DNA of 55,293 nucleotides, taken from the NCBI GenBank assembly GCA_024742935.1, contig JANSXN010000010.1:1-55293 (forward strand), in the 5' to 3' direction. The stretch comes from Flavobacteriaceae bacterium (GTDB lineage Bacteria; Bacteroidota; Bacteroidia; Flavobacteriales; Flavobacteriaceae). Position numbers and translations under genes: made by a program. The notes beneath the pieces were generated by a model, which worked only from the letters and a program-made list of their open reading frames with translations, did not search any database and was not told the DNA's origin. Shown here piece by piece: positions 44,577-53,288 of the stretch (position 1 is the stretch's first letter; each line of letters begins with the position of its first letter).

Positions 44577-47420
44577 TTAAAATCTAAAATATGCGTTAAT
44601 GTAATATGTGGTTCCGTTTCCGAAAAAGTATCTAGAACCAAAAACCGGAGTGTCTCTGTTTGACTCTTCAACAAGCTTTCTGTAATCTGCATTTCTTGAG
44701 TCTTCAAAGCCACCAGTTTTAAATTCCTGATTGAAAACATTGTTTATGGTCGCAAAAAAGCCAACAAAATAGTTGTTGATTCTCCAGGATTTACCTCCCA
44801 CGATGTTCACTAGAACATAATCGTCAAATTGTTCTTGTTGTAAGAGTCCTCTCGCAGTATTTTCATCAAAGTCATTAAACGGCAATCCGTCTGTGTCTGT
44901 TGTAAACGCATCGGTTCTTCTCAATTTGCTTACATTGATATATCCATTAGAGAAATAGTTTGCTGTTGCACCCACCCACCAAAAATCAGGATCTCTGTAT
45001 TCAAAGCCTAGTTGGTATGCTTGTTCCGGTCCACCTGAAAGGTGAAGGTTTTTAAGTTTTGTAGTACCGTCTCCAAATGTGATGGGATTATCAAAATCTG
45101 CACTAGTATAATAGATGTTTGGATTGTTGTTGTAGATGTATTGACCCAAAGAACCTGCGGCTTTCAATTTGATTGTGGGCGTTACCTGCGCTTCAATTCC
45201 AAACTCACCACCCAGATGTCTTTTTTCAATTCCGGTTGTAATTTCTTGCACAAATGCAGCATCATTGTCCTCACCTTGACCTTGAATTGATTGCGTGAAG
45301 AAAAATCCAATTTCTGTTGCATCTTCAAAACCTGTGTAGAAACCGGTAATTCTGGCTTTTATTATTGGAGAGCGGTATATATAGCTCAAGTCAACAGATT
45401 GAATTTTTTCACTATCAACACCAATAACAACATCATTGTTTTGTCTCGCATTTGAAAAGGAGTTTCTTATGCCGGGAGCTTTGGTCATATATGCAGAATT
45501 GAAGTCAATCAAGTGACGTCCTGTAATCTTATAAGTAAGACCACCCTTTGCGGCAAAGTCTGTAAAGTCGAGTTTTTCACTTTTTCCAAAAGATCGTTCT
45601 CCGGGAAAATAACCATTTTCATAAAGTCCATTTCTCTGATAGGAAGTTTGTGAACCCTGAGCGGCGATATAAAAATCAATCGCTCTGTATTTGAATTGGG
45701 CTTGTGCAAACCCACCGGCAACTGTTGCATCAATTTCATAGTTGTATTTATATCGGTCGCCTTCTTGTACAATTCGGTTTCTGTTTCTCAAATCACTTTG
45801 AGCAATATCACCTGCATCCACATCAATGGTATCTTCAGCAAAAGAGTCTATATCAAGAAAACCGGTGCCACCAAGTAAATCTTTTATACTTGCAAAGTTT
45901 TCACTTTTTAAGGACCTAAAGTTCAAGCCGGCATTAAGAGTAATATTGCTGGTTAGAATTGTATTTAATATAGTGTTTGCTGTTATTTGAGTGTCATCGA
46001 TGCGGTCTTCTTGTAATGCATAAACAGCATTTTTCCCACCATTTGTAGCAATTTGGTTTGCTAAGTATAGGTTTTCCCAATTAAACTGTCCATTGTTTCT
46101 AAATTCCTGCTCTGCGAGATAGGCATTTTGATAATCATTTGCAGTAGGATTTTCAAACCTCAAGAAGTAGCTGGGCATTCTTTGATAGTAATTTGGGTCT
46201 GGATTTCTTGCCCCCCCAATGTAGGTGTCCTGACCGTTAACAGTCACCAGTGTTGTCCCGTTATTATCAATTCTTGAATTTCCTATTTTACCAAATTGAT
46301 ACCCTAGGTTTGTATTGAGCCTAGTTTTATCTGAGATTGTCCAATGGTGATTTAACATAAATACCGGTTCTTCGATTTCTCTTGTTCGTGCATTTCTTAT
46401 GTCGCCATCTTGTTTTCCCCAGAAGGGGTTGTATTGGTTTCCTTTTATGTCAAAAACCTCCTGAGTTATCGCTGTAGATCGTCCTCTTCTGTTTGGTGTA
46501 TAGAAAGCCGAAAAATTTAAGCTATGGTTAGGGTTTATTATTTTTTCAACTGAAGCAAAGAAAGAGTTTGCGTCATATAGTGTTCCCTCTATAAATCCTT
46601 CATTTCCATATCGCCTTGATATAAGAACAGAGTATGCCCATCCCTTTGCTGAAACACCAGAGTTGTATGAGCCCATAGCTCTTCCCTGATAAGTTCTGTT
46701 TGCAAATGCGTGAGAAACTTGACCTCCCTGACGGTATTGTGAAGCTCTCATCACTATGTTTGTGGTTCCTGCAAGGTCGCCAAAGGCATAATCATTGGGA
46801 GTAAGCCCCATTGAAAAATCACGGTTTCTTTGAGCGTCATTTAAACCGCCCCAGTTTCCCCATTGAGGTCTTCCGTCAAATTGTTTGTTCATTTCAATGC
46901 CGTTGATAAGCACTTTTCCATTGGCATTGTCAAGCCCTCGGGGTCTAAAGAAAGTTGCGCTAAAATCAAATGCAGCTGCGTTTAGAAAAACATCATTGGA
47001 TGCTTGTAAAAGCCCGGAAACGTTTGTTGAAGAACCGTCATCATCATCGAGTTCGTCATCTGCAAGCGATATAACACCAATCTGAGATTGTGCGTCAGTA
47101 AAATCAACCTCCATTAAAACAGGGTCAAAGTTGACAGTGCTACCACTTTGAATGGTAATAGGAAATCTTAAAGTGATGTAACCTGATTTTTCAACTAAAA
47201 GGATTTGTTCTCCAAGTGGAAGATTTGAATCAGTAAAAGTAAAAACACCATTGGCATCTGTTGTTGTACTGTAGATACTTTCCTCAATACTTAACTGAAC
47301 ATTTGGAATGGGTTCGCCTGAATTGGTTTCAATCACTCTACCTTTTACTGTTGCTTCTTGTGCGTGTAAAAGACTCATCACAAAAATGCATAACAGAAAA
47401 GTTAATGTGTTTTTTTTCAT
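44577..47420 (-). CDS. TonB-dependent receptor with carboxypeptidase-like domain
   Basis: A 947-residue outer-membrane transporter: signal peptide ending LLHAQ (about 20), carboxypeptidase-regulatory-like domain (about 22-110; VKGRVIETNSGEPIPNV), plug (about 130-260; with an acidic DDDDGSST linker before it and FRPRGLDNANGKVLINGIEM) and barrel ending INAYFRF. It forms an operon with the DUF5689 lipoprotein and is divergent from a secreted nuclease gene across a 128-base control region. That layout suggests import of nuclease products or of a phosphate-containing ligand, which is inference only. Confidence 0.93.
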   Translation of the reverse strand: MKKNTLTFLLCIFVMSLLHAQEATVKGRVIETNSGEPIPNVQLSIEESIYSTTTDANGVFTFTDSNLPLGEQILLVEKSGYITLRFPITIQSGSTVNFDPVLMEVDFTDAQSQIGVISLADDELDDDDGSSTNVSGLLQASNDVFLNAAAFDFSATFFRPRGLDNANGKVLINGIEMNKQFDGRPQWGNWGGLNDAQRNRDFSMGLTPNDYAFGDLAGTTNIVMRASQYRQGGQVSHAFANRTYQGRAMGSYNSGVSAKGWAYSVLISRRYGNEGFIEGTLYDANSFFASVEKIINPNHSLNFSAFYTPNRRGRSTAITQEVFDIKGNQYNPFWGKQDGDIRNARTREIEEPVFMLNHHWTISDKTRLNTNLGYQFGKIGNSRIDNNGTTLVTVNGQDTYIGGARNPDPNYYQRMPSYFLRFENPTANDYQNAYLAEQEFRNNGQFNWENLYLANQIATNGGKNAVYALQEDRIDDTQITANTILNTILTSNITLNAGLNFRSLKSENFASIKDLLGGTGFLDIDSFAEDTIDVDAGDIAQSDLRNRNRIVQEGDRYKYNYEIDATVAGGFAQAQFKYRAIDFYIAAQGSQTSYQRNGLYENGYFPGERSFGKSEKLDFTDFAAKGGLTYKITGRHLIDFNSAYMTKAPGIRNSFSNARQNNDVVIGVDSEKIQSVDLSYIYRSPIIKARITGFYTGFEDATEIGFFFTQSIQGQGEDNDAAFVQEITTGIEKRHLGGEFGIEAQVTPTIKLKAAGSLGQYIYNNNPNIYYTSADFDNPITFGDGTTKLKNLHLSGGPEQAYQLGFEYRDPDFWWVGATANYFSNGYINVSKLRRTDAFTTDTDGLPFNDFDENTARGLLQQEQFDDYVLVNIVGGKSWRINNYFVGFFATINNVFNQEFKTGGFEDSRNADYRKLVEESNRDTPVFGSRYFFGNGTTYYINAYFRF

Positions 47421-47466
47421 TCGTAATTGGTTTTGAATAGATTAAGAAATCATTATAATTGTGGGG

Positions 47467-47474
47467 CAAAATTA
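47467..47474 (-). promoter_or_regulatory. -7 box for the TonB receptor-DUF5689 operon
   Basis: TAATTTTG on the minus strand followed by CCC, 47 bases before the ATG. It lies within a GGGCAAAA/TTTTGCCC inverted repeat shared with the divergent nuclease gene. Confidence 0.5.
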
Positions 47475-47494
47475 CATTATTTAAATGAATTATT

Positions 47495-47502
47495 TACCTT
47501 TG
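47495..47502 (+). promoter_or_regulatory. -7 box of the secreted nuclease gene
   Basis: TACCTTTG, 46 bases before the ATG at 47549. Its -33 region overlaps the opposing -7 box, so the two promoters probably compete. Confidence 0.5.
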
Positions 47503-47548
47503 GCGCAAGTTTTGCCCTAGGCTTTACAATTAATTAATATTTTTAAGA

Positions 47549-48616
47549 ATGATAAAATTACAAATTTTAGTTTTACTTGCTTTTATTACTATCAATCCAA
47601 GCTCATTTAGTCAGGAAAAGAAAACTTATAAAGTAAACACAATAGCTTTTTACAATGTGGAAAACTTGTTTTCTCTGGAAGATGATGAGTTTACTGTTTA
47701 CCATGACAGAACAATAAGAGCAGATGCTTATTATACTCAAGAGGTTTATAATGCTAAAGTAAATAATGTGGCAAAAGTAATTTCTGAAGTTGGTGCAGAT
47801 GTGACCGGTACTACTCCCGCTGTTGTTGGTTTCTGTGAAGTAGAAAACAGAGCGGTCATTGAGGACCTCGTCAACCAGAAAGCATTGCTTTCGAGTGATT
47901 ATGGAATTGTTCACTACCATTCGCCCGATAGAAGAGGTATCGATGTTGCACTAATATACAAAAAGGGACTTTTTGTACCGACAAATACACAAAGTAGAGA
48001 GCTTGAACTTTACAGAGATAATGACCCAAATCAGCGAATTTACACCAGAGATCAACTTGTTGTGAGTGGTTTGCTTGACGGAGATAAAATCCATTTTATT
48101 GTACATCACTGGCCTTCGCGAAGTGGTGGTGAGGCTAGGAGCAGACCAAACAGAATCAAGGCAGCCGAATTAAATAAAAAGATTATAGATTCATTGCACG
48201 CTATTGACCCTTATGCAAAAATTATTAATATGGGTGATTTTAATGATGATCCCACAAACCACAGCATTAAAAAAGTACTTCAAACGAAATCCAACAGAGA
48301 AGATGTAAACATCAAAGATCTTTTCAACCCATTTGAAGATATGCACAGACGTGGGCTGGGAACTTTAGCTTGGCGTGATGGCTGGAACTTATTTGACCAA
48401 ATGATAGTTTCAGCGGGATTATTAAGTAAAGACTTTTCAACCTATCAGTTTTATAAAGCCGGTATTTACAACCCCCCTTATCTTGCAAACCCCCGAGGGA
48501 GATATAAGGGCTATCCCTACAGGGCTTTTGCTGATGGAGGATTTACGGGTGGATACAGTGACCACTTTCCGGTATATACGTTGCTTATTAAAGAAATATC
48601 AGAAGAGTCAAACTAA
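47549..48616 (+). CDS. Secreted endonuclease/exonuclease/phosphatase family protein
   Basis: A 355-residue exported protein (signal peptide about 1-21, SFSQ) of the DNase I-like EEP superfamily. The fold motifs appear in order: AFYNVENLFS, GFCEVENRAV (metal Glu), RRGIDVALIYKK, IVHHWPSRSGGE (catalytic His), INMGDFNDDPTNHS (Asp/Asn) and GGYSDHFPVYTLL (Asp-His). The HHWPSR motif is typical of secreted DNases in this superfamily. Extracellular DNA or RNA is the likely substrate, though other phosphoesters are possible. It is divergent from a TonB receptor/DUF5689 operon, and a terminator follows. Confidence 0.9.
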   Translation: MIKLQILVLLAFITINPSSFSQEKKTYKVNTIAFYNVENLFSLEDDEFTVYHDRTIRADAYYTQEVYNAKVNNVAKVISEVGADVTGTTPAVVGFCEVENRAVIEDLVNQKALLSSDYGIVHYHSPDRRGIDVALIYKKGLFVPTNTQSRELELYRDNDPNQRIYTRDQLVVSGLLDGDKIHFIVHHWPSRSGGEARSRPNRIKAAELNKKIIDSLHAIDPYAKIINMGDFNDDPTNHSIKKVLQTKSNREDVNIKDLFNPFEDMHRRGLGTLAWRDGWNLFDQMIVSAGLLSKDFSTYQFYKAGIYNPPYLANPRGRYKGYPYRAFADGGFTGGYSDHFPVYTLLIKEISEESN

Positions 48617-48637
48617 TTTATTACGACACGGTAAAAA

Positions 48638-48668
48638 AAAAACTCCCGTTGAAATGACGGGAGTTTTT
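48638..48668. terminator. Bidirectional terminator between convergent genes
   Basis: Twelve-pair stem (48638-48649 with 48657-48668) around a seven-base loop with flanking A and T runs, between the nuclease gene and the small membrane protein gene. Confidence 0.9.
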
Positions 48669-48673
48669 TTTAT

Positions 48674-49135
48674 TTACGAAGTTAACCAGTGATCCCAAGG
48701 AATCCTGCTTAAAATCAATATTAAGCCAATAGTGTAGAAAATGGCAAGCATTTTAAACTTTCCTTTTGAGGTGAGTTGTTTTTTGTGCTTTGAATACCCA
48801 ATTGTTATCAAAACAACGGCAATTATCATAATTAATGGGTGCTCAACGGCAAACAACCGCATCTCACTGTCGCCCATTATATCTGCCATTGTCATGTCAT
48901 CTCTAGTAAAAGAGGCAAAGCCTAATGTGGGATGGGCAAAGTATAATAACAAGCCTAATAATACTTGAATATGGGTGAGTATAAGTCCAAACAAAGAAAC
49001 TCTAAAATCCTTTGCGCCAAAGGGTTGGTTTGAAAAGTATTTTACAATTGCATTGAGTGAGGCAAGTAATAATACTAGAAGAACTAAGTAAGCCCAATAT
49101 CCATGAATAACGTCTAAAATTCTGTCTAAAGCCAT
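48674..49135 (-). CDS. Four-helix membrane protein, possible haem b binder
   Basis: A 153-residue inner-membrane protein with four hydrophobic helices (about 12-30, 46-68, 95-113, 126-142). Histidines at 11, 55, 68 and 99 lie at or near helix ends, and His55 and His99 could pair across two helices as in b-type cytochromes. Homologues in Flavobacteriaceae are, as I recall, often labelled cytochrome B. No covalent haem motif CxxCH is present. The role is unknown. The ATG is preceded by a TATTTTTG box at 49158-49165, and the gene is transcribed alone. Confidence 0.7.
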   Translation of the reverse strand: MALDRILDVIHGYWAYLVLLVLLLASLNAIVKYFSNQPFGAKDFRVSLFGLILTHIQVLLGLLLYFAHPTLGFASFTRDDMTMADIMGDSEMRLFAVEHPLIMIIAVVLITIGYSKHKKQLTSKGKFKMLAIFYTIGLILILSRIPWDHWLTS

Positions 49136-49157
49136 AATTGTTTATTTTTAAGATTTA

Positions 49158-49165
49158 CAAAAATA
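49158..49165 (-). promoter_or_regulatory. -7 box of the four-helix membrane protein gene
   Basis: TATTTTTG on the minus strand, 22 bases before the ATG and directly after the TonB receptor terminator. Confidence 0.45.
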
Positions 49166-49181
49166 GTGTTTATTTTAACAA

Positions 49182-49213
49182 AAAACCACCTCTTGTTTCC
49201 AAGAAGTGGTTTT
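49182..49213 (-). terminator. Terminator after the third TonB receptor gene
   Basis: Outer stem AAAACCAC/GTGGTTTT (49182-49189 with 49206-49213) plus an inner CTTG/CAAG pair, followed by a T run on the minus strand. Confidence 0.8.
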
Positions 49214-49241
49214 GCTAAAAGTTAAATATTTGAATCTAAAA

Positions 49242-51821
49242 TCAGAAATTATATCTTAAACTTGCGTTATAAGTTCTACCTACGCCTAAGTAAACACCAA
49301 AGGCATCTGCTTGTCCAACATACGCTTCATTAAACACGTTATAAACGTTCCCTCTAAATACAAACCTTTGCTCACCAAAATTAAATCTGTATGTAAGACC
49401 TGCATCGGCTAGTGTATATGGAGATAATCTCTTCGCCTGGAATGTTTCACCTGCTTCAGATGCAGCAATTACATTCAATGGGTTTACTTGTCCAAATAAG
49501 TCAGTATAAATGTTGTAATCAGCATCAAATATTAAAACATTTTCGATGATATCAATTGAACCGCCAAAGCCAAATGAAGTTTGTGGAGCATTACCAATTT
49601 TAGTGCCGGTTAAATCAACATTACCGTCTGTTATAACAAAAACACCTGTATCATCGTTTTGTCTTGTAAATGAAGTTGATCCATCATACTTCCAGTTTCC
49701 AATAGAACCATAAGAACGGAATCTCCAGTTCCCATAATCAGGGCGGTATTCTACTTCATATTCAAATCCTTTGTGTACCTGAGAAATTCCTGTAAAACGA
49801 TCTGTGAAGTAAACAGCGTTGACAGGGTCAGTATTGTCTTCAAAACCTCTAGCAAGAAAACGGTTACCCCATTCTGTCCAATACACATCAATGTTGATTC
49901 TCAAGTTGTTGTTTTTAAAACGATACCCTCCTTCGATGCCTGTAACCTCTTCATTATCAACCTCAGGAGAAGCCAATTCATTAGATCTTCTTACATCAAC
50001 AAAAATATTGTCTAAATAAGGTTGGCGTGAATAAAAACCGGCATTTGCAAAAATGGAGTGATTGTCGTCAAAGGCATAAGACATTCCTCCTTTTACATTA
50101 TAACCTGCTTTTGAAACTTTTTCTGACTTTCCAAGTCCGTCTGTGTCTGAAGGAAAGCGTCCATCTCTTTGATAACTTTGAGTAGATACTGCTCCTTGAA
50201 CAAAAGCAGAGAAACTATCAGTTGCATACTCAATCTGACCAAAACCACCCACATAGTTGATTGTTTCAGAATAGTCATAATCAATTCTGTCTGATTCATC
50301 AGCAAAATTGAATAACGATTGCCAGGGATTTGGCTCAAACGTTTCTGTAAGAATTCTGTTGTTGGCCTCAAAACCGTCTAGTCCTAAATAATCTACAATT
50401 TGTCTGAAGTGAAAACCTGTATAAGTTCTTCCGTCAACACCCACATTAAAGTTCCAGTTATCACTTGTATAACCTAAGTTTGAGAGCGCACCATACCAAT
50501 TATGATTGTTAACACTTGATCTCAAGATTCTGGAATCATCATTATTGCCAATTCCATTTTCTGCAGTTTCAACATTGTTTGCAATAATTTGCGCCCAGTT
50601 AATACGTCCATTTTCATCCCTTACATTTGAACCTCTACCAAAAGGACCGGTACCTCCACCGCGACCCCACGAAGCATACAAAACAGTAGAAAGATCAAGA
50701 TTGTCATTGATATCAAAATCCCAGTTTAAGTTTGCAACCGGCTTGTGGTAGTAGTTTCTTCTTTCAGATTTACGCTCACCATTCAAAAAACCGCTGTTAC
50801 CGTTGTATTTTTCACCTCTTTCTTCATAAGTTTCAAGAGAGTTTGAAAAGTTTTGATCGTGCCATTGTGGTGCACCTGTAATTAAAAAGTTAAATGCATG
50901 TTTGTCATTAGGCTTGTAACCCACAGAGAACATATAGTTTTGACCTTGACCTGCAGTACCTTCAGAATACTTTCTGTGTCCTTGCCAGTGATCCATTAAA
51001 AATGAGAAAGCCCAACCTTTGTCATTCAATCCTGTGTTATAACTTGCGGTACCTTTAAAGTAACTATCATTTCCTGCTAGAAATCTTACAAAACCACCTT
51101 GTCTTGAATCTGTAGTTTTAGAAATTATGTTAACTGTACCTCCCACAGATGAAATGGCTAGTTTTGAAGAACCAAGACCTCTTTGAATTTGAATGGCATT
51201 AGCAACGTCAGACATGCCAGACCAGTTTGACCAGTACATTCTACCGTCTTCCATTCCGTTGATGGGCTGTCCGTTTAAAAGGTAAGCCGTGTTTGTTTGG
51301 TCAAAACCACGCAAAAATATTTGAGAGTCACCAAAACCCCCGGCTTGATTTGAAACATAAATAGAAGGGGTATTTTTCATAGCTTCACCAAACTCAACGT
51401 TTCCAGTTGCTTTTGCTTGAATCTGAGCAGCTGTAATTGTTGAAACTGCAACGGGAGTTTTTCTGTCAGCAGCTAAGTCAATAATTCCTTTACCAATAAT
51501 TACAACTTCATTAAGAGCATCTGCATCTTCCTGAAGTGATACTGAACCAAGGTTTGCAGTACCGTCAGCTAGTGAAAAAAGTTTTTTAGAACTTAAAAAT
51601 CCCAAATAAGAAACATCAATAGTTCCTGTGTTTGAACTTACATTTAAAGTAAAGTTACCGTCAAAATCTGTGATTGTGCCATTTGAGGTCCCAACCTCAA
51701 TTACATTAGCACCGGCAAGAGGTTCATTTGAGTCACCGGATACAATTTTACCGGTCACCACGCCTTGTGAAAACCCTAGTGAGCTTACAATTAAAAATAA
51801 AAAGAGTAGTTGTTTTTTCAT
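49242..51821 (-). CDS. TonB-dependent receptor with carboxypeptidase-like domain
   Basis: An 859-residue outer-membrane transporter: signal peptide ending GFSQ (about 19), carboxypeptidase-like domain (about 20-105; VTGKIVSGDSNEPLAGANVI), plug (about 115-235; FLRGFDQTNTAYLLNGQPIN and GSSKLAISSVGGTVNIIS) and barrel ending SLRYNF. No partner lipoprotein is adjacent; its own terminator follows. The plug variant with SSVGGTVNI is of the siderophore/vitamin-receptor style and not SusC-like. The 223-base upstream gap holds a TAACTTTG box. The substrate cannot be named. Confidence 0.93.
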   Translation of the reverse strand: MKKQLLFLFLIVSSLGFSQGVVTGKIVSGDSNEPLAGANVIEVGTSNGTITDFDGNFTLNVSSNTGTIDVSYLGFLSSKKLFSLADGTANLGSVSLQEDADALNEVVIIGKGIIDLAADRKTPVAVSTITAAQIQAKATGNVEFGEAMKNTPSIYVSNQAGGFGDSQIFLRGFDQTNTAYLLNGQPINGMEDGRMYWSNWSGMSDVANAIQIQRGLGSSKLAISSVGGTVNIISKTTDSRQGGFVRFLAGNDSYFKGTASYNTGLNDKGWAFSFLMDHWQGHRKYSEGTAGQGQNYMFSVGYKPNDKHAFNFLITGAPQWHDQNFSNSLETYEERGEKYNGNSGFLNGERKSERRNYYHKPVANLNWDFDINDNLDLSTVLYASWGRGGGTGPFGRGSNVRDENGRINWAQIIANNVETAENGIGNNDDSRILRSSVNNHNWYGALSNLGYTSDNWNFNVGVDGRTYTGFHFRQIVDYLGLDGFEANNRILTETFEPNPWQSLFNFADESDRIDYDYSETINYVGGFGQIEYATDSFSAFVQGAVSTQSYQRDGRFPSDTDGLGKSEKVSKAGYNVKGGMSYAFDDNHSIFANAGFYSRQPYLDNIFVDVRRSNELASPEVDNEEVTGIEGGYRFKNNNLRINIDVYWTEWGNRFLARGFEDNTDPVNAVYFTDRFTGISQVHKGFEYEVEYRPDYGNWRFRSYGSIGNWKYDGSTSFTRQNDDTGVFVITDGNVDLTGTKIGNAPQTSFGFGGSIDIIENVLIFDADYNIYTDLFGQVNPLNVIAASEAGETFQAKRLSPYTLADAGLTYRFNFGEQRFVFRGNVYNVFNEAYVGQADAFGVYLGVGRTYNASLRYNF

Positions 51822-51923
51822 AATTATATTTGTTAGTTAAAATTTATGCAAAAGAAAGAAAATTCATAGATTCATATCTTATCACATTGTTAAGAATATG
51901 TTATAATGATTAATAAATGATAA

Positions 51924-51931
51924 CAAAGTTA
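51924..51931 (-). promoter_or_regulatory. -7 box of the third TonB receptor gene
   Basis: TAACTTTG on the minus strand, about 103 bases before the ATG; it implies a leader of about 95 bases. The box is part of a small ATAAC/GTTAT palindrome. No Fur- or riboswitch-like element was recognised in the leader. Confidence 0.4.
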
Positions 51932-52044
51932 TTTTAAAATATAGTATGCTGATTTAAAGCGAAGTAAACTTTTTAACAGGGTTGTTAACAAATAAAATGT
52001 CTATTGACAAATACAAATTCCAATTGAAAAATCTCTATTATCAA

Positions 52045-53286
52045 TTAAAGTGGAATTGTTTTTTCCGGAATGGCATCAATTTCTGCTTTGAGTGGTTTGA
52101 TAAATTTAAAATAGTCCTCCTTAAATTCTTCTTTTATGGGTTCTGCAGCGGGTAGATTGATAGCATAAGGGTCTACTTGTTTTCCATTATACCAAAAGCG
52201 GTAGCATACATGAGGGCCCGTAGCCAGCCCGGTACTTCCCACATAGCCAATGACATCTCCCTGTTTCACCCTATCACCTTTTTTTACAGCTCTTTTTGAC
52301 ATATGAAGGTATTGAGTGGAATAGGTATTATTGTGTTTTACCTTTACATAGTTGCCGTTGCCTCCTGTGTAACCTGAACGTTCTACAATACCATTTGCAG
52401 TTGATACAATGGGGGTGCCGTGGGGCGCAGCATAATCTGTGCCTAAATGGGGTCGTCTTTGTCTGGTAACAGGATGTAAACGACTTGGACTAAACCGGGA
52501 GGATATTCTTGAATAATTTAATGGTGCTTTTAGAAAGAAACTTCTTAGTGTGTTTGCTTTTTCGTCATAATAGTCTGATACTCCCTGTACACTATCTGTC
52601 ATAAACCGAAAACCATAATAAGGTTTACCATAATGATTTAAAAGTGTTGCCTCCACACTTTCAATGCCGGCATAAATGGTGTCGTTGATGTAATTTTCGT
52701 TATAAATAATTTTGAAATTGTCTCCTTTTTGAAGTTTGAAAAAATCAACTGTCCACTGGTAAACGCTGGATAACTCGTGGACTAGAATTTGACTCAAACC
52801 TTCATCAACCATAGATTGTGAAAGTGAGGAGGTAATCACTCCGGAAGCCATTCTCCTTTTTGTAGAAATGGGGAGTTTACCTCTGTATGAATAAATACTA
52901 TCACCCAAATGGATTACAACATAATCAATTCTTGAGGGCTGGTAGATAAAAACTTGTGGGGTGTTTGTTGTATCTTTTGATTTGAGAACTGTATAGGGTC
53001 TTCCGGCTCTTAATCTGGCTACGTCAATTATGTCTTTAACTTTATTTACTATTGAAAACACTTTTGCGGCAGAAACACCTTGTTTATCCATTAAAAACCC
53101 AAATGTTTCTCCAGATTGTATGGTGTCTCTGATGACCTCAAAATCATTTAGTTTAAACCCAAATTCTTCGATCATTTTTGGGACTTCTTTTTCAACGATT
53201 TCTGGGTCGTCGGTTGGGTCGTTTTTACAGCTGATAATGAGTAGAGAAAGAAGGAGAAGGTAACTAAATTTTGTCAAGGCTTTCAA
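52045..53286 (-). CDS. M23 (LytM-like) peptidase-domain lipoprotein with altered HxH motif
   Basis: A 413-residue lipoprotein (lipobox LIISC, Cys20) with a C-terminal M23 peptidoglycan endopeptidase domain at about 275-385. His280 and Asp284 (HLGTD), His328 (YLHM) and His359 (GPHVC) are present with LytM spacing, but the zinc-binding second His of HxH is Cys361. A linker domain at about 40-270 resembles LysM/OapA-type regions. The TTG at 53286 is preferred because it starts three bases after the tdo stop and gives a normal signal peptide; the longer frame (TTG at 53307) overlaps tdo by 19 bases. It is last in the gene run with tdo and DUF3108. Confidence 0.85.
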   Translation of the reverse strand: MKALTKFSYLLLLSLLIISCKNDPTDDPEIVEKEVPKMIEEFGFKLNDFEVIRDTIQSGETFGFLMDKQGVSAAKVFSIVNKVKDIIDVARLRAGRPYTVLKSKDTTNTPQVFIYQPSRIDYVVIHLGDSIYSYRGKLPISTKRRMASGVITSSLSQSMVDEGLSQILVHELSSVYQWTVDFFKLQKGDNFKIIYNENYINDTIYAGIESVEATLLNHYGKPYYGFRFMTDSVQGVSDYYDEKANTLRSFFLKAPLNYSRISSRFSPSRLHPVTRQRRPHLGTDYAAPHGTPIVSTANGIVERSGYTGGNGNYVKVKHNNTYSTQYLHMSKRAVKKGDRVKQGDVIGYVGSTGLATGPHVCYRFWYNGKQVDPYAINLPAAEPIKEEFKEDYFKFIKPLKAEIDAIPEKTIPL

Positions 53287-53288
53287 TT

